NCBI RefSeq assembly: GCF_004379255.2
Contig: NC_056035.1
Coordinates: forward strand, 31,883,208 to 31,947,207
Length of the DNA: 64,000 nt
DNA from: Salvia splendens
Taxonomy: Eukaryota > Streptophyta > Magnoliopsida > Lamiales > Lamiaceae
Direction of reading: 5' to 3'
A program made the translations under genes and the position numbers. The notes beneath the pieces are model-generated. The model was not told the origin of the DNA and made no database searches. It saw only the letters and a program-made list of their open reading frames with translations. Below are positions 35,478 through 46,200 of the stretch, in pieces (positions within the stretch are counted from its first letter, which is position 1; each line of letters starts with the position of its first letter).

Positions 35478-35511
35478 CTTCATCGTCGGAGATCACATTT
35501 TTTCCGGCCAT
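35478..35511 (-). pseudogene. SPT6: SPT6 exon 1, copy joined to the native 5' flank
   Basis: The only exon-1 copy followed, to the right, by unique DNA (35518 onward) that would hold the 5' UTR and promoter. Splicing from here to exon 2 would have to skip the four other exon-1 copies, which have donors but no acceptors. Confidence 0.8.
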
Positions 35512-35517
35512 TGAGGT

Positions 35518-36570
35518 GAAATCGCAAAAAATGCTTCAGGAATGAGGCGAAACCCTAGAGCTAGAGGCGTAGTTAAAAATTTACGCACAATTTTAACGCG
35601 AGCGTTGGAAAAATGGTGGAGGCAAACCGCAGAAAGCCATAAACCCTCCGATTTCGTTCCTCCAACCACCAGCAACACACAGTCGCACAGTAATTGTGCG
35701 TTTGCATGCGACCTGGGTTCTTATAATTATTCAATCTAATTCTCAATTGATATGAATCTGAGTATTATTTTCTGTGATTTTACATATCATGTCATAAATT
35801 AATTTTCAATTATAAATTTAGAAAATTAGATTTTAAAAATATAAAGCCGAGTAAACATTTTAACTACTATGTTCATGTGTAAAACTCACCATGCATTTTG
35901 AACTGCTGTATATTAGTATTAGTAATAAAATGAGAAACAATATTACTATACGGAATTTAAAATTCAAAAATATGCATCGCGATTTATTCTTAAAATTCAA
36001 AAATATGCATAGCAATTTATTATACAGCCACAATATAAAATTCAACAAAGTTCAAAATAAATCAATAATCAACATCAATAACTAATCACCAAATTAAAAG
36101 TTAAAATGTGAAAATGATGAGAATGTAAATATAAATGTAAAATAATGAAGCATGCAACAAAATATTAACTCATAAATTTGAAAAACTTATTTAAAATAAC
36201 AAATAATTATTGATATTGACATCACTAAAATTTCTTTGACATCCAATCCATCCACTCACATAATTTAAACAAAATCGTTAGAATAACAGTTACGTTAATG
36301 ACAAGATATGTGTATCGTACAAATTTACAAAATATATTCGTTAATTACAATCAACCATAATGAGTTAATTAGTTAATTACCACACAAAACAATTAGAAGT
36401 GGTGAACTTCCTTTTTGCCTCTGTCATTAGTATAATTTGATTAAATATATATAACCACACAAATCAATTCCATACTCATAAAAATACAATCAATTTAATT
36501 TGGAACACAATATTGGACATATATCTACTTAGACAATAAATTGACTAAACTATAGCTAGTTTAGTACTAA
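35518..36570 (-). promoter_or_regulatory. Native SPT6 5' UTR/promoter side, then AT-rich spacer
   Basis: Unique sequence directly upstream of the outermost exon 1. The first ~200 bases are moderately GC-rich and probably 5' UTR. Further on it is AT-rich with no gene seen. Confidence 0.4.
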
Positions 36571-37223
36571 GGCCATGTTTGGTTGACGGGAAAGTAAAGT
36601 TGACAAGGAAAATGATTCCTGGGAAAATGAATTCCGGAAATATGATTCCTAATGACTTTACTTTCCCGTGTTTGGAAAATATCAAGATTTTAAATTTTAT
36701 AATTGATTTAAACACCAAACTAAAATTATACTCATACTTATTATTATTTTTATTTATAAAAAAGAATAATAATATAATTTTTTAATAAATTATTAATTAC
36801 AAATGATAATAATTATATTATAATATTTATTAGTTTAAATATGGATTATCCATCATAATATATAATAATATAATTGCAATTATAGTTACATGGAGTTATT
36901 ATAATCATAAATTATTATAATAAATATGATTATTATAATTGTAATTATAATATTACGGATATTATAATTGAATAAATTTTATAATTTGAAATTTCACAAT
37001 GACTTTACTGATTAATTAGTAATTTGTAAAATAATTATTATTATTTATTATTATATAATTTATATTATATAATTATATTTAATTATTTAATAAATTATTA
37101 ATTATTATTATGATAATAATATATATATTATAATAATATAGTTATAATTATGATAATTTTAATTATAGTTATTTATTATACCATAATTAAGTATGGTTTA
37201 TAATTTTATACAATATAATTATT

Positions 37224-37281
<58 letters not shown>

Positions 37282-37492
37282 TTGCATTAAATATGTAAGA
37301 ATCCTAAGACTTGGAAAAAGAATACCTAAGAAAAGTTAGGATTCAGAATCCTGGAAAGTTGTACTAACATTCCTTGTCCCGGGATTCTGATTACTTTCCC
37401 AATTTGATTAAAAACCGAAGCAAACACAAAATTTTAAAATTTAAGGAATCAGATTACTTTCCCAAATAGAATTCTGGCAACCAAACATGGCC
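36571..37492. mobile_element. Tourist/Harbinger-like MITE with perfect 15-bp inverted repeats
   Basis: GGCCATGTTTGGTTG at the left is mirrored exactly by CAACCAAACATGGCC at the right. TAA flanks both sides (36568-36570 and 37493-37495). The inside is very AT-rich and contains a TAA microsatellite (about 37222-37281). No ORF. Confidence 0.8.
37222..37281. repeat. (TAA)n microsatellite
   Basis: About 19 uninterrupted ATA/TAA units inside the MITE. Confidence 0.9.
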
Positions 37493-37891
37493 TAAGTACT
37501 ACTAACCATAAAATAAATTACTGATCCTATGACATTGGAATATGGAAAAATTTTAATTTTTGCACTTGAGTATCAATTTTAGGACTTTGTTCTTTACTAA
37601 GATTAAAAAGAGTTGATAGAGAATTGTGTAAAGTTGTTGAGGATTTTGTCGATATAGTTTAGTTTTAGGACATTGTTCTTTCCTAAGAATATAATGGAAT
37701 AAATGTGGTCCATGATATAGACAAAATTAATTTATTTTAAAGTTTTGAAAACCAGTAACTTTGATTAAAAACAAAAAGGTGATTTAAGAGTGTAATGAAA
37801 TGAAGAGATACAAACATGTCCATAAATAGAAAACTGTCGAGCGAGAACATCGGAGCTCTGTAGCTTTAGGAAAAGGAAAAAAAGGCTGGGT

Positions 37892-37900
37892 TATATATAA
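37892..37900 (+). promoter_or_regulatory. TATA box, PI4K gene (predicted)
   Basis: TATATATAA stands alone upstream of a CGTTGC-rich 5' UTR near 38000. A 5' UTR intron probably ends at the TTTTCCAG acceptor near 38743. Confidence 0.4.
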
Positions 37901-38857
37901 AGGAAAAATAAACAAATGCTATATGAAAACGTAAAAGAATTTGTTGTAATTTCCGGTAGGAGGTTTTTTTCGGTGACGGAATAATCCGCTCTCGCGCTCT
38001 CCCGTTGCCGTTGCCGTTGCATCACCCTGAATGCCTCACAAGTGTTCAGGGTACACCATATTTATTATGCGTAATTGATTTTTTTTTTATAGATTTCCTG
38101 TTTATTTCAAAAAATTGTCGTGAACAATTTCGATGCGATGATCCTTTTATGTGAGTCTGCATATCTGTTGTTAAACAGCTAAATCATTACAATTTATATT
38201 GTGTTATTTTTGATCCATTATATTATCATGTTGTGAGTGTAAATCTCCATTCCAGTTAATCCATTTATGATTGGAAATTCAACAATAACATTTTTGTTTG
38301 GAAATACTCCTAACAAAGGCTTGTTTCGGATTATTTTTTTATTTATGTAAATTTAATCACGACTTTCTTCTTTTCTGCTTGTATTTATTGAACAAAGGCT
38401 TGTTTGGGATTATTTTTTTTTATTTTCATAATGTGCAGTCCATTTGGCGAGTTTTGAGCAGAGGAGAGAGGGAGGGTGTAATGTATGTATCTATCAACAC
38501 AATTAGGTTTTGTTTGTCATTAAAAGTTAATATTGTGTATAATGAATGCTTTGAATTGACGTAGGTGTACGGAGATTAGCACCATGGTTCTAATTGTTGA
38601 TCTTTGCATCTATTTGTGTGCAAATTTCAAGTAAGCTCCATCCCTACATGGTATCATACTAATTGATTTCATTCTACAAGCATTGTATACAACTATACAT
38701 TGTGTTTGATATTGAGCTTGAATCTCATTTTTTGATTTTCCAGAAATGTGATGTCTAATCTCCCAGGACAGACTAACGCAAAATAAATAAATCTCTTAAG
38801 AAGAAGAAGAAGAAGAAGCCCTTAGCATGTATAATAGCATACACGCGTCTCTTCAAG

Positions 38858-40474
38858 ATGGCTGTAGCCGTTGATCATGGTCATGGATTCAAGCCATTTA
38901 CGAGACATCCAAGATGCAGACTCCTGTCTTTCACTCAGCTTGACTACAAGATGCTCGACTTCAGTCGCGACCAATCCTTGGACTTGTCCAATATCCACAA
39001 GAGCTTCTCCACTCCGTGCCTATCTAATTCTTCGTCAGCTAGAGATGACCTGCATGACACCAATTCGAAGATCGAGATCATCATAGGCCATGCTGCACCA
39101 AGGGTACGTGCTATGGTTGTGGAAGTTGCCATAGCTATGGCCTCTGGTGTCAAACCTGAGCCAGCATCGAGTGGGCTTGGAGGCGCATACTTTCTACGCG
39201 CTCAAAATGGTGACACCATAGCTGTTGCAAAACCTATAGATGAGGAGCCTCTTGCTTTCAACAACCCAAAAGGCTTGGGTGGCCGCCTGCTAGGCCAGCC
39301 TGGCATGAAATGCTCCATTAGGATAGGTGAAACCGGCTTGCGTGAGTCAGCTGCTTATGTCCTTGACCACAACGGATTCGCTGGTGTCCCACCAACAGCA
39401 TTAGTAAAATTTTCCCATATCAATTTCAATATAAACAACCCTGCTTCAGACTCGGCCTCAATTTACAAGATTGCATCCCTCCAACGCTATGTAAAGCACG
39501 ATTCAGACGCAGGGGATTTGGGGCCTTCAAGCTTCTCGGTCACATGTGTGCACCACATAGGTATACTGGATGTGAGGCTCATGAATCTTGACAGGCACGC
39601 GGGGAACATCCTTGTAAGGAATGGACAAGAGAGGCCATCAGAGCTGGTCCCAATAGATCATGGCTTCTGCTTACCCGAAGCACTTGATGATCCATATTTT
39701 GAGTGGCTGAACTGGCCTCAAGCCTCCATACCTTTTTGTGAGGCTGAACTTGACTACATAACGAGGCTTGATCCCTACAAAGATGCTGAGACACTAAGAA
39801 GTGAGGTTCCTTCGATTGGGGAGTCACCCATTCGTGTTCTTGTGCTTTGCACCACTTTTTTGAAGCAAGCAGCTGCACACGGGCTGTGTCTTGCTGAAAT
39901 AGGTGAGATGATGACCAGAGACTTCAATGGAAGAGACGAAAATTGGAGCACGCTAGAGAACCTATGCATAAATGCTAAGGCAAGATTGAAGAAACCACTA
40001 ATTGATGATAAAATTATTTCCACACTCAAATGTGATGATCACAAGCAGCCTGAACAAGAACAAGTTGGAGAAAAAGATGGTGATAAAATGTTCCGTTTTG
40101 ATGACAAGCACAAGGGTTTCCTCGACCAAGCATCACATATCCATGAAACTCCCGCAAAAGATAATCATCCATCAATGGTGGTAAAGTTTGCTAATCCGCC
40201 AGAGATGCCTCTAAATAAAATCCAAGACACATTCTTGGACAACAACATTATTGATGATAGTCCATCAACAACAGGAGGTAACTTGATGAGGAGTGTGAGT
40301 TGCTCGGTGCCAAACTACAACCGGGATGGACAATGCATCTATATAGGAGAAATGGAGGATGAAGAGTGGCAGACGTTCTTGGGGATCTTCCAGAAGCTTC
40401 TGCCCGAGGCCTTCGAGGAGAGGAAGTCCATGGACCTGCCCAAGCACAGGTTAGGATTGTCATGTCAGTTTTGA
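38858..40474 (+). CDS. Type II phosphatidylinositol 4-kinase gamma (PI4Kγ)
   Basis: An intact single-exon gene of 538 residues. The PI3/PI4-kinase fold covers residues ~105-370: the ATP-site lysine is in IAVAKPIDEEP (K125), then GRLLGQPGMKCSIRIGETG, the catalytic loop LMNLDRHAGNILV (DRHAGN at 245-250) and the metal-binding LVPIDHGFCLPE (D267). These are signatures of the plant PI4K gamma class. There is no ubiquitin-like domain at the N-terminus, which places it with the shorter gamma1/gamma8-like members. The family has a type II PI4-kinase fold, though some plant gamma members act as protein kinases. The C-terminus ends with EMEDEEWQTFLGIFQKLLPE. It is probably peripheral to membranes; no transmembrane segment is seen. 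Confidence 0.92.
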   Translation: MAVAVDHGHGFKPFTRHPRCRLLSFTQLDYKMLDFSRDQSLDLSNIHKSFSTPCLSNSSSARDDLHDTNSKIEIIIGHAAPRVRAMVVEVAIAMASGVKPEPASSGLGGAYFLRAQNGDTIAVAKPIDEEPLAFNNPKGLGGRLLGQPGMKCSIRIGETGLRESAAYVLDHNGFAGVPPTALVKFSHINFNINNPASDSASIYKIASLQRYVKHDSDAGDLGPSSFSVTCVHHIGILDVRLMNLDRHAGNILVRNGQERPSELVPIDHGFCLPEALDDPYFEWLNWPQASIPFCEAELDYITRLDPYKDAETLRSEVPSIGESPIRVLVLCTTFLKQAAAHGLCLAEIGEMMTRDFNGRDENWSTLENLCINAKARLKKPLIDDKIISTLKCDDHKQPEQEQVGEKDGDKMFRFDDKHKGFLDQASHIHETPAKDNHPSMVVKFANPPEMPLNKIQDTFLDNNIIDDSPSTTGGNLMRSVSCSVPNYNRDGQCIYIGEMEDEEWQTFLGIFQKLLPEAFEERKSMDLPKHRLGLSCQF

Positions 40475-40880
40475 ACCTCATTTTAACGATTATGTGTATA
40501 CAATGTACTAACGATGCCACGAGACCATACATTTATAGGATGTAGATAGGATATCAGTTAGGAGAGGGAAAGGAGATGGCTGAGAAAATGCCATCCTTTT
40601 TCCCTCTTGGACTCTGTAGATGATATGTATTGTTTTCTCTTCATTTTCTGCAATTTCCTACTCTCTGCTATTTGCTATCTTCCTTATAAACTTCATTCTT
40701 TGACACAAAACTACTACTTTAAACTTCATCCTCTAAATTTTGAATTTTCCTATTGTCTCACTAGTTGTGATATTTTTTTCATAGATTTAGGGTTTGATAG
40801 TTTATTGCTTACGCAATATTAAAACTTCGAGTATGGTTAATTAATTAGAATATCCAAGGTTCAAATTCATAATGGAGTGA

Positions 40881-41506
40881 CTAGAGCTGTGTAAGTCCAC
40901 ATCAACAAAAATAATATCTGAAATCAAGAGGTATATATTGATACTTACTATATATACCATGCATAAGTAAAGTTTTGTTAATAATCCGATGAGATCCTTA
41001 AAAATTGGTAATCTTCGATGCATCCCCAATAAGTATAACATGCATTTCATCATCCCCAAAGTTTTGTTAATATCTGAAATCAAGAGGTATATATTGATAC
41101 TTTTTGGTATGTCGTACCAAAGTTCGGTATACCATACTTTTGCGGTATACCTTACTTTCAATATCAATGAAAATTGAATATTTGAGTTTTTAGAATACTA
41201 TTTATATTTTATAGTAATTTAAATAATATACGGGTATTAAATACTAGTATATTTTATTCATATCATATTATATTTCACAATAAATTTTATAATTTAAAAA
41301 AATATATAAAATACTTTATATATTATTATATTCATATTTTACGGTATATACCGAATTTCGGTATGTCGCGTTATATAAAAATTCATATATTTACCTTACC
41401 GAAAGGTATCATACCGTACCGAAAATCACGGTATACCGAAAATTTGATATTTTTCGGTACGATAAGGCCTGTATTTCGGCATTTCAGTATTTTTCCCCAG
41501 CCCTAG
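40881..41506. mobile_element. Decayed hAT-like MITE rich in GGTATA motifs
   Basis: The ends CTAGAGCTG and CAGCCCTAG are rough inverted repeats like hAT elements (TAGRGCTG). The inside is full of CGGTATACC-type motifs. A ~36-bp segment (AATATCTGAAATCAAGAGG...) is directly repeated about 155 bp apart (near 40914 and 41069). No 8-bp target duplication was found. Confidence 0.35.
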
Positions 41507-42482
41507 ATTTTAATATAATATATTTTTAATATATTATATTAAAAAATTATAAAAATTATAGCAAAATTTATAATTTTTCATCCTTTATAAATAGAGACCA
41601 CATTTGCTATAGTTTGTCATGAAAAAAATCTCATTTTTTCTCCTCCTATAATCCTTATTTGATACTACAATTTCATATTTTTTAGTTTCCTTTGTTGCTA
41701 ACTATGGAGAATTATTAGAATAATATATTTCCCGATTTTCCAAATTTCTATCCTTCCCAAAATATGTTTTTTAGTTGTTTATTTTTTATAATTTTTTGTT
41801 TTTTATTTATGATTTTTTTTTATAAATTTTATCGTACAATAATAAATATTTGATGTAATAGTAATATATTAAAAAGTAAATATATAGTGGTGTGGTTGGG
41901 TGGTCATTGATAAATCATAAAAAAAGTGTGGTTGAGTTGGATGAATATTGATGATGTGGAAGATGATGTGTGGGAGATAGAAATTAATCAAATATTAAAA
42001 AAAGTGAATGGTTAGGTTGATGGTTGCCGATAAACATAGTCTAAACTTTCTCTGATCCAGCTAAGATGACACATTTATATCTCCGAAATACACACAACTA
42101 CTTTTTTCTCATTCTAATTAAAATATTCAACTCTATTTCTCTCTCCATTTAATACTTACATCTATTTTTTTTCTATTCAATTAAATATATTAACTAACCG
42201 CTCCTAAAATGTTATATGGACCCAGAATGTTACATTTGCACAAAAATAGAAAGAATTAAGTAGTATCAAATTATGAAACTTAAGATAAAAAATTGTAATT
42301 TCGTATAGTACTAGTGTGTATAATTTCGTGACCAATACCCGTATGTATTCCATGTTAATTAGAGAAACACACAAATTTTGATCACTCAAACAAATTTGCA
42401 AATTATAATTTCTACTATTAATTGTGGAGTAGATTTATCACTAACGAAGCGCCGAAATTGTTCCTAGCGTAAATCAATTCAG
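41507..42482. other. AT-rich intergenic DNA
   Basis: No gene or clear element. It forms the upstream side of the exonuclease relic. Confidence 0.4.
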
Positions 42483-43051
42483 ATGGCCATCCCCTGCCAC
42501 TGCGAGCAGCCCTCCGCCTCTTATAACGTCGCCTTCTCCGGCGACGTCGTTTACACCACCGTCGCCGCCGACTCCCAGTGGATCCGCGACGTCAGCTTCC
42601 TCTACGGGATCCGCCGTCTCCCAGTGGATCCGCCGCCACACTCCAGCTCTGCGTCGGCCGCTGCTGCCTGATCTACCAGCTCATCCACTCGCCCTACTTC
42701 CCCGTCCACCTCATTCAATTTCTCTCCTACTCCGACCACAATTTCGCCGGAATCGGAGTCAAATCCGATGTCAGAAAACTCGAGCGGGATCACAGAATCG
42801 GCTACGGTGCGAAGACGGTTGATTTGGGGAAATTGGCGGCGGAGGTGTATAAAATGAAGGAGCTGAAGAACGCCGGATTGAAGAATATGGCGCGATTTGT
42901 GCTCGGGAAAGAGATGGAGAAGCCGAAATCAGTCACGAGAAGCCGATGGGATAACCGGCGCCTCACGGCGGATCAAGTCCACTATGCTTGCATTGATGCT
43001 TATGTAAGTTTTGAGATTGGTAGGGTTTCGAGTGCTGCTCTTGTTAAGTGA
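42483..43051 (+). pseudogene. Werner-like 3'-5' exonuclease, internally deleted and frameshifted
   Basis: The first frame (from 42483) gives the N-terminus typical of plant Werner-exonuclease-like proteins (YNVAFSGDVVYTTVAADSQWI). A second frame (to 43051) gives LQLCVGRCCLIYQLIHSPYF, GIGVKSDVRKLERDHRIGYG (motif II) and VHYACIDAYVSFEIGR (motif III). The DEDDh exonuclease core normally also needs motif I (aspartate and glutamate in DVEW), just before LQLCVG. That part is missing and replaced by a junction around two copies of CAGTGGATCCGC (near 42577 and 42622). Without motif I and with a frame change it cannot be an active nuclease. Confidence 0.75.
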
Positions 43052-43106
43052 TTTCAATTTTCAATTCAAGCCTTCCGATTTCAGTTTTATGTATATGCAA
43101 AATCTA

Positions 43107-43200
43107 CATCATTTTGGAGCCAAATTTAAAATGTGATTATGATAAGTAATTTGCATCATTTTGGAGCCAAATTTAAAATGTGATTATGATGAGTAAAAGA
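43107..43200. repeat. 47-bp tandem duplication
   Basis: CATCATTTTGGAGCC and the bases after it occur at 43107 and again at 43154 with one or two differences. Confidence 0.8.
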
Positions 43201-43290
43201 GCAAATGAGACAATTATTCGAAGACGCTAAAAAAGGGCAAATTGAGACGATTAATGGCGGACAACTGAAGTTATTTACAACGCGACATAG

Positions 43291-46200
43291 CTAGACAGCA
43301 ACGGCGCAGCTTTCCCACTTGCCGTAGGTCGAACTGAAGCTACCTCCTCCGGCATGGTCCGCGAGCTCGTGAAATACTTCCCGAGCACATAAGTGCCAGG
43401 CTTCAGCCACGTCTTTAACCGACATGGGCTGAGGGAGATTTCTGAGGGATAAAATCAAATTCGCCTTCGCCTTCGTCCACATATATCTTCCTTCTTCACC
43501 ATCACTGCAAACCAAAATCAAGAGGCATCAATTTATCAATCTTACCTTATCTCCTAACTTCCAACTTTACATATATTAGATTAGTATCTCACCAGGAGCC
43601 AGAAGGATCCTTCTCCAGTACAGAAGGAGACGAGTTCGGATAATCGGCAGAAACAAGCAAATCAAGAAGCAGGGTTGGAAACTGTCAAATGGAATAACAA
43701 AATCAACACCCAGTGTGATATCCAGTAGTTTGGGTCAAGGGTTTGAGAAATTTTTAAACCATTACCATAAATTTTGAGGTATTCGAGATCTTCATGTTCC
43801 CCGAGAATCCGACCGGTATATACGAGCATCTAATGAGTGTACCTTCATCTGATCTTAGCCTAGAAACACCCTCTGGAATCATCACATCCACCACCACCTC
43901 AATAAGCTTCTTGTTAATCTCTTTGATCTCTTCCAGTAACTGATAGTTAGTCTGTCACAATCATCGAAAATATTGATGTGAAAGAGGGTTGTGTTATGTT
44001 ATACATACAGCATAGGTTATTTGTTACCTCGGTTTTCAGTCTCTTTACACTACCCATTGCATAGAGCTCTGTTTCCGTTCTAAAATCATCCGAAGCCAGG
44101 GCGTCCAGTTCGCGTTTCATCCCTGACTTCATGTCACCTTCGTCACAACAGCTAACTATGTCATCAGCCAAGTCGTAGAATATTATTTTTTTAGCTTTAC
44201 CTAGGACAAAGTTTCCTGCCACCCTATCAGTTAAAGTGGTGACGGCATTGATATCCCTTACAGTAGCATTCAGCGCTTTGGATGACACCGACTTCACCTT
44301 CAATGTATAAGCGACGCCAGTTTTAGTAACGTAATTTGATAGTGATCAAACATACTACTTATACTATACTGTACGAATTTAAGACAGATTGAACTCACCA
44401 CTTCAATCAAGCGCTTCAGCGGATCTCCTTTAGCCTTTAATGGCTGCTTGGCACCGGAAGATAGAGATTCCCTATGCAAGCAAGATTTGGTTGATCTTTG
44501 AGTGTCCGTCACAGGTTGGTTACAGTTTGTGTCTTGCAAAGGGGGCTGAGATGCTGCAACGGGATTCTTGGCTAATTTGCTACTTTCTTCTAGCAATGGA
44601 CTCATCACACAATCTGCCGGCACAGAAGATGGAGTCAAGGGAGTCATCGGAGTCAAGGGAGACGGAAGAGCAGATGGAGAGGCAGAAGATAATGATGGTG
44701 TTGCTGATTTGGAAAACTTGGCAGATAATTCCTTAATCTCAAACTGTGGGGAAGATTGTTGTGAATTTTGGGGAGACATTGCATATGGAGAGGAACTTGG
44801 TGGTAGTACAGAAGACCATTTTTGGTTGAATCCTACAAAACGTCTCAATTTTGTATCCTCGTTTCTTTTTTGTAGCATCTGCGGCTTATTTTTCTCATTC
44901 ATCAACTGCTGCAGAGGCTGCTTCATTTTCTGCCTCTTCATAGCTTGATCTTGTTGGTTATTCTGCAGAGGAGGCATCGTGAGAGGCACCTGAGCCATAG
45001 GACTCACGGAGTAGTCCAATGAGTTAAATATATTCCTTGTTGAGGTGACAGGCTGATGCTGTGAAGCACCCAAATTATTGTATTGAGAAACTCCACTCGA
45101 TGGATGGAGCAGCATTCGAAGAGCCCTCGCATCGAATGCTGCTTGAGAGGCTCCTTTCCTTGCGGATGGAGCCACGCTTCCCTGTGGGGCCCATGGCTGC
45201 ATAGGTCTAATGAGATTATACTGATAGGAGTTCACGTTCGATGAAGCATCTACCTTGTGTACTCCTGCTGATGAGCCTGCGTTTAATGAACTCAACGAGC
45301 TTTGTGGCAAGCATGGGGTCCCTCCTGGCCTTATCAGAGACTGGTGTAAACTATTGAAATGAAGTTGGTTTTCTCTTTGCTGAATCTGAGGTGCTTCCAT
45401 ATGATTACCAGATGCTTCGACATGATGAGTCTGCTTCGAGTACAAAGGATTCCTCGGTTGAAGCTGAGAAACGTATCTCATTACCTCATTCAGCATCTGA
45501 GTTATTCTTTCCCTTTTCATGTGCAAAAGATCTGATTTTGAAATGTTGAGAAGTCTGATTTTCCTTTCAATAACACATCTGTTCTTTTCCCATTTGTTTA
45601 CCATCTCAGCATCAGTCGCCTAACAAAGAAGTAATTTGAGGCGAAATCACTAACTTTCTCGAACGAAAAAAAAATGTAAAGTTAGCATGGATACCTGACG
45701 TTTCAGTTCTTGCATTTTGTGGTGTAACATTAGAAATTGAGATAGATACATGTCCTTAAGCTGCATAATCTGTGGAAGATTTCAAAGCAGTTACTGATGA
45801 CATAGAATTCAACAAAGTCGAAGTAAGTTTATATGTCATGTGATGAAATTACCTTCTGATATGCAGAATTAACCCATTCCATGTCGACTTGAGAAGTTGA
45901 TTCCGATGCTGAATAAGGAGACAACTTCTTCTCATTAGACAGAAACATTCAAACGATACAGAAATGCACCTTGTACCTTAAATCAATGAAACAAACCATG
46001 CTAGGGCCTTTTCTATTACGGAGTACAGTATTTTTTTTGGAAGAACGCTAGAGAAGTATATTGAACTGAAAGAAAACACCCCAAAAACAGGAAAGTTAAT
46101 GAAAGTGCAACAGCTCAGAAAGCATAAGTAGAGACTAAAGAAAGCATCTCCATTGTCGCTTTCTTTCATGAATCACGACCTATATTATATACACAATGAA

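Larger units (their letters stand above)
17168..35511 (-). pseudogene. SPT6: SPT6 transcription elongation factor pseudogene
   Basis: Exon 1 (35478-35511, MAGKNVISDDE) and exon 2 (28435-28491 plus 23069-23109, acidic) lead to the acidic N-terminus near 21750-22570, the Tex-like core near 19200-21700, then the DLD, helix-hairpin-helix and S1 parts in the exon about 17607-18769 (FICGLGPRKAASLQRSLV, GLTGILSKEDYMDDW). A first part of the SH2 region lies at 17168-17300 (DKDPGESVIRPSS, LTMKVYDGVYA), where homology stops; the rest of SH2 and the C-terminal tail are absent. SPT6 is a nuclear histone chaperone that travels with RNA polymerase II. Lesions: a Gypsy insertion in exon 2, TAG at about 19735 after LLQVSI, frameshifts near 20310, 19425 and 19300, and a solo LTR plus tandem exon-1 copies in intron 1. 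A paralogue elsewhere presumably supplies the function. Confidence 0.88.
30438..35517. repeat. SPT6: Five-copy tandem array of a 1016-bp unit (solo-LTR tail plus SPT6 exon 1)
   Basis: Units are 30438-31453, 31454-32469, 32470-33485, 33486-34501 and 34502-35517, head to tail. Each has 915 bp of the solo LTR's 3' end followed by 101 bp of SPT6 intron 1 and exon 1. Unit 1 has two private differences near 30462 and 30530. Units 1-2 share T and G at the sites equivalent to 30750 and 30773; units 3-5 have G and A. Otherwise they look identical. GAAA is shared by the outer breakpoints (30438 and 35518). Confidence 0.95.

Noticed and set aside
30438..35517. Evenly spaced repeats resembling a CRISPR array or satellite
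   Set aside because: The unit is 1016 bp with no spacers and is made of an LTR tail plus a host exon; only five copies exist. It is a tandem duplication in a plant genome.
44440..44948. Plus-strand ORFs opposite the MED15-like gene
   Set aside because: They are shadows of the large Ser/Pro/Gln-rich MED15 exon.
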